Below, in pieces: positions 24,105-32,865 of a DNA stretch of 48,978 nt; the stretch's first letter is position 1, and the number at the start of each line of letters is the position of its first letter. The translations under genes were made by a program, and so were the position numbers. The notes beneath the pieces were generated by a model. It did not search any database. It was given only the letters and a program-made list of their open reading frames with translations, and was not told the origin of the DNA. This DNA comes from Verrucomicrobiota bacterium (lineage in GTDB: Bacteria; Verrucomicrobiota; Verrucomicrobiia; Opitutales; Opitutaceae): positions 1-48,978 of the forward strand of contig JANYJB010000095.1 in the NCBI GenBank assembly GCA_025361935.1, written 5' to 3'.

Positions 24105-25466
24105 TCAGACTGCATTTGCGTCGATGAAGGCACGGATCGCGCCGGTATCAGCCTTGAGGAGGTGCTTCTTGAGTGGGCGCTTTTTTAGAAGCTCCAAGCT
24201 GGGATCGGTCGGTTCGACGCCGATGGCGGCCTTGATCGTGTCGGGAAACTTCGCCGGGCTCGCCGTCGCCAGCACCAGGCTGGGGCGATCCTTCGCCAGA
24301 TCCGCGAAAGCACACGCCGTGTGCGGATCGACGATGTAATGAAAGCGTTCGTAAACTGACTTGATGATGCCGGGGATCCGCACGTCGTCGCAGCGCGAAG
24401 CGCTGAAGGTGTCGCGGTTGAAATTCTCAAACTTGTAGCCGCCTGTCGTCTTGAAGGTCTGCATGACCTCGCGGACTTTCGCGGCGTCGCGGCCTTCACT
24501 CAGGTAAAGAAACCGCTCAAAGTTGCTCGATACCTGGATGTCCATCGATGGCGCGAGCGACGGAGTTACGGCGGACACACGGTAGTCTCCCGTGGTGAAC
24601 AGGCGGTGGAGGATGTCGTTCTGATTGGTGGCAACCTTGAAACTACGGATCGGCACGCCCATTTTCTGGAGCATCCACCCGGCAAGCACGTTGCCAAAAT
24701 TGCCCGTGGGCACGACGAACTCCGTCTCGTTGCGCGTCGCGGCGGACAGCCTCAGGTAAGCGTAGAGGTAGTAAACGCACTGCGCGAGGACACGGGCGAG
24801 GTTGATCGAGTTGACCGCCGACAACCGGTGATGCGTGCGGAAAGTTTGGTCGGCGAAAATGTCTTTCAACGCCGCCTGCGCATCGTCAAATGAGCCGTTG
24901 ATCGCGAGCGCGTAGACGTTGTCCGCCTCGGTGCAGGCCATCTGACGCTCTTGGAGCGGCGAGGTGCGGCCGTCAGGATAGAGAATGAAAATCGCGGTGC
25001 CGGGCTTGCCGCGAAGTCCGTGGATCGCGGCGGAACCGGTGTCGCCGGAGGTGGCACCGAGGACGTTGATGGACTGGTGGCGTGTAGCGCACTGGTGCTC
25101 GTAGAGATTGCCGAGGAGCTGGAGTGCGAAATCCTTGAAAGCGAGCGTGGGGCCGTGAAAGAGCTCCAGAACGGACGTGCGTTCGTCGAGTGTGACGATG
25201 GGCGCGATGTCGGGATGGGAAAACTTCGTGTAGCTGCGGGCTATGATCGAACGCAGGACGGACGGCTCGATGTCGGTCGCAAAGAGTTTAAGAAACTCGA
25301 AGCAAAGCTCCGCGTAGCCGAGCCTTTGAAACCGTGCGAGATCGGCGGCGGTGAACTGCGGAAGCGTCTCCGGCAGGTAGAGTCCTCCATCCGGCGCGAG
25401 GCCAGTGGCTACAGCGTCGGAGAAGCCGAGGGCGGGGGTTTGTCCGCGGGTGCTTACGAATTTCAT
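24105..25466 (-). CDS. thrC: Threonine synthase
   Basis: A PLP enzyme that turns O-phosphohomoserine into threonine. Of 453 residues, the longer (E. coli/yeast-like) type. Lys111 in HGPTLAFKDFALQ is the PLP lysine, followed by GATSGDTGSAAIHGLRG (PLP phosphate loop) and PTGNFGNVLAGW. It lies between lysC and cimA; homoserine kinase (thrB), which supplies its substrate, is not in the window. The start is immediately downstream of a GTTCTC-rich inverted repeat. Confidence 0.95.
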   Translation of the reverse strand: MKFVSTRGQTPALGFSDAVATGLAPDGGLYLPETLPQFTAADLARFQRLGYAELCFEFLKLFATDIEPSVLRSIIARSYTKFSHPDIAPIVTLDERTSVLELFHGPTLAFKDFALQLLGNLYEHQCATRHQSINVLGATSGDTGSAAIHGLRGKPGTAIFILYPDGRTSPLQERQMACTEADNVYALAINGSFDDAQAALKDIFADQTFRTHHRLSAVNSINLARVLAQCVYYLYAYLRLSAATRNETEFVVPTGNFGNVLAGWMLQKMGVPIRSFKVATNQNDILHRLFTTGDYRVSAVTPSLAPSMDIQVSSNFERFLYLSEGRDAAKVREVMQTFKTTGGYKFENFNRDTFSASRCDDVRIPGIIKSVYERFHYIVDPHTACAFADLAKDRPSLVLATASPAKFPDTIKAAIGVEPTDPSLELLKKRPLKKHLLKADTGAIRAFIDANAV

Positions 25467-25556
25467 CGTTCTCGTTCTCTTACTCGTTCTCGTTCTCCTC
25501 CGGTTCTTTCATCCCGCCAAACAGAGAACGAGAAAGAGAACGAAGAACGAGAACGA
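25465..25556. repeat. GTTCTC-rich inverted repeat between lysC and thrC
   Basis: The left arm (25465-25497) consists of repeated CGTTCTC units. The right arm (25523-25556) is its near reverse complement, GAGAACGAGAA... type. Each arm is about 33 bases with a 25-base centre, so it can form a very long hairpin. It overlaps two bases of the thrC start codon, and its other end lies 8 bases from the lysC stop. It sits in the mRNA just before thrC and could limit read-through or ribosome access. It may also be a dispersed repeat. Confidence 0.75.
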
Positions 25557-25563
25557 TTTGGCC

Positions 25564-26781
25564 TCAGAGTTTCTCCAATTCAAAGCCGGTGTGGGCGACG
25601 CGGGCGGCCTCGTCGGCCTTGGCCTTGTCGATCACGACGGAGATTTTGATCTCGGAGGTGCTGATAAGCTCGATGTTGATACCCGCATCGGCCAGCGCCT
25701 GGAAGAGCGTGGCGGCGACGCCGGAGTGCGTCTTCATGCCGACACCGACGACGGAAAGCTTGGCGATGTTTTCGTGAACCGCCACTTCGCCGCCGCCGAG
25801 GGCGGCGAGCACGGGCTGGAGGGTGAGCTGGACCTTGGCAACATCGGTGAGGGGAACGGTGAACGTGAGGTTGGCGATGCCGCCACGTCCCATGTTCTGC
25901 ACGATCATGTCCACGATGATGCTGGCGTCGGCGAGGGCGCGAAAAACCTTCGCGGCGGAGCCGGGCTTGTCGGGAATATTTGAGATGATGACCTTGGCCT
26001 GGTCCTTATCCACGGCAACGCCGCGAACGACGACCTTTTCCATGTAGGCGATTTCTTTTTTCACGATGGTTCCTGGGTTGTAATTGAATGAAGAGCGGAC
26101 TTCGAAAACGACGTCGTATTTGGCGGCGAACTCGACGGAGCGGGACTGCATGACCTTCGAGCCGGACGAGGCGAGTTCGAGCATCTCGTCGTAGGAGATT
26201 TCCTGGAGTTTGCGCGCGTCCTTCACGACTCGCGGGTCGGCGGTGTAAACGCCGTCCACGTCGGTATAGATCTCGCACTTGTCGGCCTTGATGGCGGCGG
26301 CGAGCGCGATGGCGGTGAGATCGGAACCGCCGCGGCCGAGCGTGGTGATCTGGCCCTCTTCGTTGATACCCTGGAAGCCGGCGACGATCACGACCTTGCC
26401 GGCCACGAGGTCTTTCTCGATGGGCTTGGCGTTGATGGTTTTGATCTTGGCCTTGGTGTGGACCTTGTCGGTGAAGATGCCGGCCTGCGCACCGGTGTAG
26501 GAGACGGCGTCAACGCCGACGCCGTGCAGCGCCATGGCGGTGAGGGCAATGGTCTCCTGCTCGCCGATGGAAAGGAGCTGGTCCATCTCGCGCTCGCTGG
26601 GGTTGGAGCAAACCGCCTTGGCGCGGGCGATGAGTTCGTTGGTCACGCCGGCGCGGGCGGAGACGACAATGACGAGCTCGTTGCCTTCGTCGCGGATCGC
26701 CTTGATGCGCTCGGCGACCTTGCGGATGCGTTCGACGTCACCGACCGAGGTGCCGCCGTATTTTTGGACAATTCTGGCCAT
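25564..26781 (-). CDS. lysC: Aspartate kinase
   Basis: Phosphorylates aspartate, the first step towards lysine, threonine and methionine. Of 405 residues. The catalytic part has KYGGTSVGDVERI at the N-terminus, GFQGINEEGQITTLGRGGSD and YTDVDGVYTADPR. The C-terminal regulatory part has two ACT domains (ANLTFTVPL..., then KLSVVGVGMKTHSGVAATLFQALADAGINIELISTSEIKI), typical of the monofunctional class that is feedback controlled by lysine and/or threonine. It lies 43 bases after hom and before thrC. Confidence 0.95.
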   Translation of the reverse strand: MARIVQKYGGTSVGDVERIRKVAERIKAIRDEGNELVIVVSARAGVTNELIARAKAVCSNPSEREMDQLLSIGEQETIALTAMALHGVGVDAVSYTGAQAGIFTDKVHTKAKIKTINAKPIEKDLVAGKVVIVAGFQGINEEGQITTLGRGGSDLTAIALAAAIKADKCEIYTDVDGVYTADPRVVKDARKLQEISYDEMLELASSGSKVMQSRSVEFAAKYDVVFEVRSSFNYNPGTIVKKEIAYMEKVVVRGVAVDKDQAKVIISNIPDKPGSAAKVFRALADASIIVDMIVQNMGRGGIANLTFTVPLTDVAKVQLTLQPVLAALGGGEVAVHENIAKLSVVGVGMKTHSGVAATLFQALADAGINIELISTSEIKISVVIDKAKADEAARVAHTGFELEKL

Positions 26782-26824
26782 GGGTTTTGAAAGTCAGAAG
26801 GTGGAATGGAAAATGACGAACGGA

Positions 26825-28129
26825 TCAGGCGAAGGTCGCGATGCGGATGAGCACCGGTTCGCCGAGAACGCTGGAGAGCTTGCCGAGATGGGCGACCGTC
26901 GCGCGGATGGCCTTTTCGTTGCTGTCGTGGGTGGTGAGGATGAGCGATGCGGCGCCGGGAATCTCGCTGGGGCGCTGAAGCACGCTGGCGATACTCACGC
27001 CAAGCTTGGCGGTGGCGCCGGCGATCTTGGCAAGCACGCCGGGCTCGTCCTTCACCTCAAGGCGCAGGTAGTAGCGGCCGGTGATGGATTCGAGCGGAGA
27101 CAGCGGTGCGCGCGTCTCGGCCAACTCGGGGAGGTGGGAGTTGCCGCGATTGAGCAGGATAACGGCGTCGGCAATGTCGCCGATGACGGCGCTCGCGGTC
27201 GGGTCCTGCCCGGCGCCACGACCGATGTAAACGGTCTCGCCCACGACGTCGCCGGTGACGGATATGCCGTTGTAAACTTCGTTGACGTTGGCGAGGACCT
27301 TGGTGCTCGGGATGAGCGTCGGGTGGACGCGCACGAAAACTTCGCCGGTGACGGCGTCGCGGGTGATGACGGCAAGAAGCTTGATGGCGTAGCCGTTTTC
27401 GCGGGCGAACGAGAGGTCGGGCTGCGTGATTTTCGTGATGCCCTCGATGAGCATCTTGCCAGTCGGCACCCAGGTGCCGTGGGCGAGGAACGCGAGAATG
27501 GAGGCTTTGTGCGCGGTGTCCCAGCCATCGACGTCGAGGGATTCGTCGGCCTCGGCGTAACCGAGGGCCTTGGCCTCCTTGAGGATTTCCGGATAGGAGA
27601 GACCCTCGCGGTCCATGCGCGTGAGGATGTAATTACACGTGCCGTTAAGGATGCCGTAGATCAGCTTGAAGCGGTTGGCGACGAGGCCTTCACGGAGGGC
27701 CTTGATGATCGGAATGCCGCCGGCAACGGACGCTTCGAAGAAGAAGTGGCCGCCGTGTTTGCGGGCTACGGAGAAAAGCTCTGGGCCGTGCTTGCAGAGG
27801 AGAGCCTTGTTGGCGGAGACGACGGACTTGCCGGACTTGAGCGCGGCGAGTGTGACCTCGCGGGCGAGCGTGGTGCCACCGATGAGTTCGCACACGATGT
27901 GAATCGCGGGATCGGTGGCGATGGAGAGCGGGTCGGTCGTGAGCTTGGAAGTGGCGACCTTCACGGAGCGTTTCTTGGCGAGATCGCGGACGGAGGCGCG
28001 GGCGAGATGGAGCTTCACGCCAAGGCGGGACTCGAGGGCGGCGCGGTTGGACTCGATGTGTTTCCACACGCCCTGGCCGACGGTGCCGAGGCCGCAGATG
28101 CCGATGTTGACGGTAGCGAGGGTGCTCAT
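26825..28129 (-). CDS. hom: Homoserine dehydrogenase
   Basis: Reduces aspartate semialdehyde to homoserine with NAD(P)H. Of 434 residues. The N-terminal nucleotide loop is ICGLGTVGQGV, and the catalytic region has SVVSANKALL, ASVAGGIPIIKALREGL, GILNGTCNYILT and ADESLDVDGWDTAHK. A C-terminal ACT domain (YYLRLEVKDEPGVLAKIAGATAKLGVSIASV) is the usual threonine-sensing part. The start overlaps the plsY stop by four bases. With lysC and thrC it gives three of the five enzymes from aspartate to threonine. Confidence 0.95.
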   Translation of the reverse strand: MSTLATVNIGICGLGTVGQGVWKHIESNRAALESRLGVKLHLARASVRDLAKKRSVKVATSKLTTDPLSIATDPAIHIVCELIGGTTLAREVTLAALKSGKSVVSANKALLCKHGPELFSVARKHGGHFFFEASVAGGIPIIKALREGLVANRFKLIYGILNGTCNYILTRMDREGLSYPEILKEAKALGYAEADESLDVDGWDTAHKASILAFLAHGTWVPTGKMLIEGITKITQPDLSFARENGYAIKLLAVITRDAVTGEVFVRVHPTLIPSTKVLANVNEVYNGISVTGDVVGETVYIGRGAGQDPTASAVIGDIADAVILLNRGNSHLPELAETRAPLSPLESITGRYYLRLEVKDEPGVLAKIAGATAKLGVSIASVLQRPSEIPGAASLILTTHDSNEKAIRATVAHLGKLSSVLGEPVLIRIATFA

Positions 28130-28830
28130 GGGTTCTCAGAAGGGGCGGCGGCGGGCTTCTTGACGAATTTATTTTCGGTGCCGTTGAGGAGGCGTCCGAT
28201 GTTGGGGCGGTGCAGGACGATCACAAACGCGCCGATGAGCACGGCGAGGCCGACGAGAAGCTTGGGCTGATGAAGAAGAACCGCGCCGATCGGAATGGCG
28301 GCGGCGGCGAGGATCGAGGCGAGCGAGACGTAACGTGACGCAAAGAAAGTCACAAGCCAGACACCAAGGGCGATAAGCGTGACGACGGGCATCAGCACGA
28401 TAAAGCCGCCGGCGGAAGTGGCCACGCCCTTGCCGCCCTTGAAGCGCGTGAAGCAGGAGAAGCTGTGACCGAGGACGGCGAAGAGCAGGCCGACAACGGC
28501 AAAATAAGAAGCCTCCACATCGGTAAAAATGCGTGCCCCATCGGCCGAGCTTTCCGGAGCCGGACTGCCATCTGAGTGGGTTGCATGAAGCACCAAAACA
28601 GAGCAAATCCATAGCGGCCAGCCGGCGGCGATCGCGCCCTTGACGGCGTCGAGCGCGAAGACGGTGTTGCCCGCCTTTTTACCGAGGACGCGCTTCACGT
28701 TGGTCGCACCGGGACTCTTGCTGCCGTGCTCGAAAATATTGATCCCGTAGGCGCGAGCCACGAGATAGCCAAAGGGAATCGCTCCCAGAAAATAGCCGGC
28801 TACGGCCGCGATGGTAAGGGGGATCAACAT
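28126..28830 (-). CDS. plsY: Glycerol-3-phosphate acyltransferase
   Basis: An inner-membrane enzyme that acylates glycerol-3-phosphate with acyl-phosphate, the first step of phospholipid synthesis. Of 234 residues with several membrane segments. Family motifs are present: GAIPFGYLVAR, SKSPGATNVKRVLGKKAG, HSFSCFTRFKGGKGVATSAGG. A hydrophilic stretch (about residues 83-107, SDGSPAPESSADGARIFTD...) is an insertion not seen in standard PlsY of about 200 residues. It lies between serA and hom, although its pathway is unrelated. Confidence 0.93.
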   Translation of the reverse strand: MLIPLTIAAVAGYFLGAIPFGYLVARAYGINIFEHGSKSPGATNVKRVLGKKAGNTVFALDAVKGAIAAGWPLWICSVLVLHATHSDGSPAPESSADGARIFTDVEASYFAVVGLLFAVLGHSFSCFTRFKGGKGVATSAGGFIVLMPVVTLIALGVWLVTFFASRYVSLASILAAAAIPIGAVLLHQPKLLVGLAVLIGAFVIVLHRPNIGRLLNGTENKFVKKPAAAPSENP

Positions 28831-28842
28831 GAAGGATAGAAA

Positions 28843-28891
28843 GAGGCCCCGCAGTCCCGCCGGTTGATTTTAACCGGCGTCGCGAGGCCTC
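28843..28891 (-). terminator. Probable terminator after serA
   Basis: A long, stepped hairpin on the minus strand: an outer GAGGCC stem and an inner CGCCGGTT/AACCGGCG stem. Downstream on the minus strand it leads into CCTCTTTCT. The T-run is short and broken, so strong termination is not certain; partial read-through into plsY is possible. Confidence 0.55.
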
Positions 28892-28902
28892 CGTGAACCG
28901 AA

Positions 28903-30492
28903 TCAGAGCTGGATGAACTTCGCCTGCTTGATCGCGGGGTTGCCCTTGAGCTCGGTGCGAGCGGCTTCACTGGGCTCGGTGTCAACACGCACCACCATGT
29001 AGGCGGTGCTGCCGGGTGTGAGGCGCGAGAGGGACATGTCGGCGATGTTGACCTTGTCCTTGCCGAGGAGCGTGCCGACCATGCCGACCATGCCGGGTTG
29101 GTCGATGTTTTCGAGAACGAGCAGCTTGCCCTCGGCAGCGACCTCGACCTCGCGGCCATTGATACCGACGAGACGGGGAGCGTTGGACTTGCCGATAAGG
29201 GTGCCGCGCGCGGCGTGCAACGTGCCGTCGGCGGCCGTGGCTTCGACTTCGATGAGATCCGTGTAATCACCGGCGTCGGAGGACTTAACGACCTCGAAGG
29301 CGAGGCCGAGACGCTGCATCTGGGTGGGAGCATTGACGGCGTTGACACCATCGCCGCTGATGCGGCGCAAGTAACCGCACTGAAGGGCGCGGGTGATGGC
29401 GTTCACATCAAGGTCGGAAACCTTGCCCTGATAGGTGACGCGGAGCTTGGCGATCTGCTGCGGGGCGATCTGTTGCACGAGGGTGCCGAGCTTGGTGGCG
29501 AGATCGAGATAGGGCGCGATGGCCTTGGCGGCGGTGGCGTCCATCGAGGGCATATTGACGGCGTTGCGCACGGCGCCGTGTAGGAGCACGTCGGCGATCT
29601 GCTCGGCTATTTCGATGCCAACCGATTCCTGAGCCTCGGCGGTCGAAGCGGCAATGTGAGGGGTGAGGACAACGTTGGGCAATGTGCGGAGCTCGCTGTC
29701 CTTCGCGAGGGGTTCCTCGACGAACACATCGAGACCGGCGGCGGCAACGTGGCCGGACTTCAAGGCGGCAATGAGGTCGGCCTCGTTGATGATACCACCG
29801 CGGGCGCAGTTGAAAAGACGGACGCCCTTCTTGCACTTCGCGATGGCGGCCGCGTCGATCATGTTGAGGGTGTCGTCGGTCAGGGGCATGTGGACCGTGA
29901 TGTAGTCCGAGCCGGCGAGAAGCGCGTCGAGTGTGACAGCCTCAACTTGCATGGCGGCGGCGCGGCTGGCAGAGAGGTAGGGATCGTAGGCGAGCACGCG
30001 CATGCCAAAAGCTTGGGCGCGCTTAGCGACCTCGCTGCCGATGCGGCCGAGACCGACGACGCCGAGGGTCTTCTTGTAAATTTCAATGCCGCTGAGGGTC
30101 TTGCGATCCCAGTTGCCAGCCTTCATCGAAGCGGCGGCTTGGGCGATGGGACGGGCGCCGCAAAGGATGTGGGTGAACGTGAGTTCGGCCGTGGAGATGG
30201 TGTTGCCACCCGGGGTGTTCATGACGACGACACCGCGCTCGGTGGCGGCATCAACATCAACGTTGTCCACGCCGACACCGGCGCGACCGACGACCTTGAG
30301 CAACGGAGCGGCCGCAAACACGGCGCGACCGATTTTCGTCTCGGAACGCACGGCGATGGCGTGAACGTCCTTGACGAGTTCCAAAATCTTCTCGGAAGAG
30401 GAGCCGTAAGCCTCAACGACTTCAAAGCCCGGCTGCTGACGCAGGTAGGCAACTCCCTTAGGCGAGATCTTATCGGCAACGAGGATTTTCAT
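28903..30492 (-). CDS. serA: D-3-phosphoglycerate dehydrogenase
   Basis: Oxidises 3-phosphoglycerate, opening serine synthesis. Of 529 residues, the long form. The NAD loop is GVVGLGRIGSEVAKRAQ (residues 144-160), and the catalytic residues lie in NCARGGIINEADL, DVFVEEPL and TPHIAASTAEAQESVG. An intervening domain and a C-terminal ACT domain (VLENIDQPGMVGMVGTLLG) follow. It is the first gene of the minus-strand amino-acid block; a weak terminator separates it from plsY. Confidence 0.95.
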   Translation of the reverse strand: MKILVADKISPKGVAYLRQQPGFEVVEAYGSSSEKILELVKDVHAIAVRSETKIGRAVFAAAPLLKVVGRAGVGVDNVDVDAATERGVVVMNTPGGNTISTAELTFTHILCGARPIAQAAASMKAGNWDRKTLSGIEIYKKTLGVVGLGRIGSEVAKRAQAFGMRVLAYDPYLSASRAAAMQVEAVTLDALLAGSDYITVHMPLTDDTLNMIDAAAIAKCKKGVRLFNCARGGIINEADLIAALKSGHVAAAGLDVFVEEPLAKDSELRTLPNVVLTPHIAASTAEAQESVGIEIAEQIADVLLHGAVRNAVNMPSMDATAAKAIAPYLDLATKLGTLVQQIAPQQIAKLRVTYQGKVSDLDVNAITRALQCGYLRRISGDGVNAVNAPTQMQRLGLAFEVVKSSDAGDYTDLIEVEATAADGTLHAARGTLIGKSNAPRLVGINGREVEVAAEGKLLVLENIDQPGMVGMVGTLLGKDKVNIADMSLSRLTPGSTAYMVVRVDTEPSEAARTELKGNPAIKQAKFIQL

Positions 30493-30612
30493 GGGAATGA
30501 GAGGTCAATCGAAGAGCGCAGCACCCCGGCTAGCAAGGAAAAGCTTCGCTCGACCACTACTGGCGCCGATGGCGACTGTTCGCCGAACACAAGATCGGCT
30601 CCAAAGTATAAT

Positions 30613-30617
30613 GGAGG
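30613..30617 (+). promoter_or_regulatory. Shine-Dalgarno GGAGG that supports a GTG start
   Basis: GGAGG lies ten bases before the GTG at 30628. This is one of the clearest ribosome sites in the window and supports that GTG as the start of the OpgC-like gene; no ATG gives the same placement. Confidence 0.7.
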
Positions 30618-30627
30618 ATAAAATAAA

Positions 30628-31899
30628 GTGATTCATCGGGTTAATGAAATTGATAGCTCGGCATCCTCGCGCGCCTTGTCGGCTGGCTCGGTTTCCGCTT
30701 TAACTTCGGCAGTGAGTTCCCGGCCCCAAGTTCAGGAAAACCCCTCTCGCTTGGTTCATCTTGATGCCTTGCGAGGACTCATGCTGGTTTTCATGGCCGT
30801 AAACCACATCCCCACCGAGCTGCAAGTTTCTACCAACCACATTTTCGGTTTCGTAAGCGCCGCAGAGGGGTTTGTCTTCATGGCGGGACTGCTTGCAGGA
30901 TTAGTCTATACGCGAAAGCTGGACCAAGGGTCATTTTTGGACATGCGCAAGGCCGGTTTCCAGCGGGCGTTCAAAGTTTATAGCTACCACTTGGCCGCCT
31001 ATTTTTTGATTTTCGCTTGGGTGCTAGCCTTCACTTTGCAAACAGGCACCCCGCCCGCCTGCTCCCCGGCCTTGATGCATTCCTCGCCTTGGCTCTCGAT
31101 GCTGGCCGGACCTCTCTTGGTTTATCAACCCGGGATGCTCGATATTCTTCCGATGTATTGCGTCTTCATGCTGACGATGCCTTTTTTGATACGCCGGCTT
31201 GAACAAGGGCAACGGTTGTTTGTCCTGCTGGGAAGCCTCAGCCTTTGGGCGCTTTGCAACGTCTTCATTCCGCAGCACCCGTTCATTTTAGGACTCGTAA
31301 ACACAGGAGCTTTTGATCCGGGTGCCTGGCAATTGCTCTTCGTGGCAGGATTGATCTTTGGCCATGCCCGCGCCCGCCGGCAGGTTTTGTTGCCCGCCCC
31401 ACGCGCCGGCTTGGTCGGCCTGATGCTCGTGACAGCCGCCTTTCTTTACGCGGTGCGCCACGCCCTCCTTTCCCCGCCATGGTCCATGCCTGTGCTTGAC
31501 GCACTCGCCAACAAAAACAACCTCGCACCCCTTCGTCTCATCAACTTCGCACTTCTTGCTCTCCTTATCCACACCGCCATCACCCGTTTCCCCATGATCA
31601 TGCAATGGCGCCCGCTCGCCTTTCTGGGCCGCCACTCGCTGCCGGTGTTTTCAGCCCATGTTGTCCTTGCCACCATGCTTCTAGGAGTGCCCTCGGTTTT
31701 CTCCGAAACAGTCACCAGCCGCTGGATAAGCGCCACGATTTTACTCGGCGGCATGTTTGCCGCCGCCGCTCTGTCCCAAACGCTATCCACCCGGCGCGAC
31801 CCGGTGCCCACACTCCCGGCTCGCCTCTCGCGGCCTGCACCGGCATTCCTCCCACATGGAGAACGCACGATTGGCGCAGCAAATCCGGTTCATCGTTGA
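30628..31899 (+). CDS. OpgC-like membrane protein (acyltransferase-like)
   Basis: Of 423 residues with about ten membrane segments. The N-terminal motif HLDALRGLMLVFMAVNHIPTEL and the following FGFVSAAEGFVFMAGLLAGLVY match the OpgC family, whose best known member adds succinyl groups to osmoregulated periplasmic glucans. The family belongs to a wider acyltransferase-3 group, so here it could modify another polysaccharide; no opgG/H gene is nearby. A GTG start with a strong GGAGG is used. The codon usage looks less GC-rich than its neighbours. The 3' end overlaps the next gene by 44 bases. Confidence 0.82.
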   Translation: MIHRVNEIDSSASSRALSAGSVSALTSAVSSRPQVQENPSRLVHLDALRGLMLVFMAVNHIPTELQVSTNHIFGFVSAAEGFVFMAGLLAGLVYTRKLDQGSFLDMRKAGFQRAFKVYSYHLAAYFLIFAWVLAFTLQTGTPPACSPALMHSSPWLSMLAGPLLVYQPGMLDILPMYCVFMLTMPFLIRRLEQGQRLFVLLGSLSLWALCNVFIPQHPFILGLVNTGAFDPGAWQLLFVAGLIFGHARARRQVLLPAPRAGLVGLMLVTAAFLYAVRHALLSPPWSMPVLDALANKNNLAPLRLINFALLALLIHTAITRFPMIMQWRPLAFLGRHSLPVFSAHVVLATMLLGVPSVFSETVTSRWISATILLGGMFAAAALSQTLSTRRDPVPTLPARLSRPAPAFLPHGERTIGAANPVHR

Positions 31900-32449
31900 A
31901 GTTGATAAACTGAAGGACGTTTTCCGCCAAACGCTAGTCATCGGAAGCCGTCGGCACGAAAACGACGCCGAACATTCCTGGCACCTCTGCCTCATGGTTC
32001 TCGTGCTCGCAGAACACGCCAACACCCCCGACGTGGACGTGCTCCGTGTTTTAAAAATGCTCCTCATACACGACATCGTGGAGATCGATGCGGGCGACAC
32101 CTTCGCCTACGACACCGCCCGCATGGCCGACCAGCACGAGCGCGAAGCACTGGCCGCCGACCGCCTCTTCGGACTCCTTCCCGCGGACCAAGCGACGGGA
32201 TTCCGCGCACTTTGGGACGAATTCGAGGCGCGCGCCACGCCCGAAGCCCGGTTCGCCGCCGCCATGGACCGCTTCCAACCCATGCTCCTCAACTGCCTCA
32301 CTGAAGGCGCCGCCTGGCGGATGCACGGCGTCACCAGCGACCGCGTCCTCGCACGCAACGCCCACATCATAGACGGCGCGACCGAAGTCTGGAGCTACGC
32401 AGCCCGAATGATCGAACAGGCCGTCGCCTTCGGACATCTTCAAAAATAA
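31856..32449 (+). CDS. HD-domain phosphohydrolase (YfbR/HDDC2-like)
   Basis: Of 197 residues from the ATG at 31856. The HD metal site is seen as His34 in RRHENDAEHSWHL, His72-Asp73 in HDIVEIDAGD with Glu76, and a distal Asp in AAAMDRFQP. These match 5'-deoxyribonucleotidase YfbR and human HDDC2-like proteins, which act on nucleoside monophosphates. It overlaps the OpgC-like gene by 44 bases in another frame. The next gene is cytidine deaminase, which supports a role in nucleotide salvage. Confidence 0.86.
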   Translation: MENARLAQQIRFIVEVDKLKDVFRQTLVIGSRRHENDAEHSWHLCLMVLVLAEHANTPDVDVLRVLKMLLIHDIVEIDAGDTFAYDTARMADQHEREALAADRLFGLLPADQATGFRALWDEFEARATPEARFAAAMDRFQPMLLNCLTEGAAWRMHGVTSDRVLARNAHIIDGATEVWSYAARMIEQAVAFGHLQK

Positions 32450-32454
32450 CCTCC

Positions 32455-32856
32455 ATGACCACCGCCACCATTCGCCATCTCGAAAAACTCGCCCGCACCG
32501 CCGCCAAGGCATCCTACTCGCCCTATTCGCAGTTCGCCGTGGGCGCGGCCGTGCTCGCCGGATCGGGCAAAACCTACGCCGGCACTAACGTCGAAAACGC
32601 CTCCTTCGGCCTGTGCAACTGCGCCGAACGCACCGCTATCTTTAGCGCCGTCGCCGCCGGAGAAAAAAAGATAAAATGCGTCGTCGTTTACACGCCCACG
32701 CCGACCGCCACCCCGCCCTGCGGCGCGTGCCGCCAGGTGATCAACGAATTCGGACCTCAAGCCCGCGTCATTTCCGTATGCGATTCCAAAGACCGGCTCG
32801 ACCTTTCTCTCGAAACGCTTCTCCCCGGTGCCTTCGGTCCGGGAAACCTTGGCTGA
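32455..32856 (+). CDS. cdd: Cytidine deaminase
   Basis: Deaminates cytidine and deoxycytidine to uridines. Of 133 residues, the small tetrameric type. Zinc ligands are Cys56 (in NCAERTAIF, with catalytic Glu58), Cys89 and Cys92 (PPCGACRQVINEF). The substrate-binding TNVENASFGL is present. It lies five bases after the HD hydrolase and converges on hisS with nine bases between stops. Confidence 0.95.
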   Translation: MTTATIRHLEKLARTAAKASYSPYSQFAVGAAVLAGSGKTYAGTNVENASFGLCNCAERTAIFSAVAAGEKKIKCVVVYTPTPTATPPCGACRQVINEFGPQARVISVCDSKDRLDLSLETLLPGAFGPGNLG

Positions 32857-32865
32857 TCCGCAGAC

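Noticed and set aside
26534-28270. Long plus-strand open frame (578 codons) opposite lysC and hom
   Set aside because: It runs antisense to two genes with strong family motifs and full conserved domains; its own translation is Gly/Asp/Val-rich with no recognisable family. Such frames are common in GC-rich DNA.
29575-29600. GTAGGAGCAC sequence in serA resembling the REP family
   Set aside because: Only the first eight bases match; the inner stem and GCGA end are missing, and it encodes normal SerA residues.
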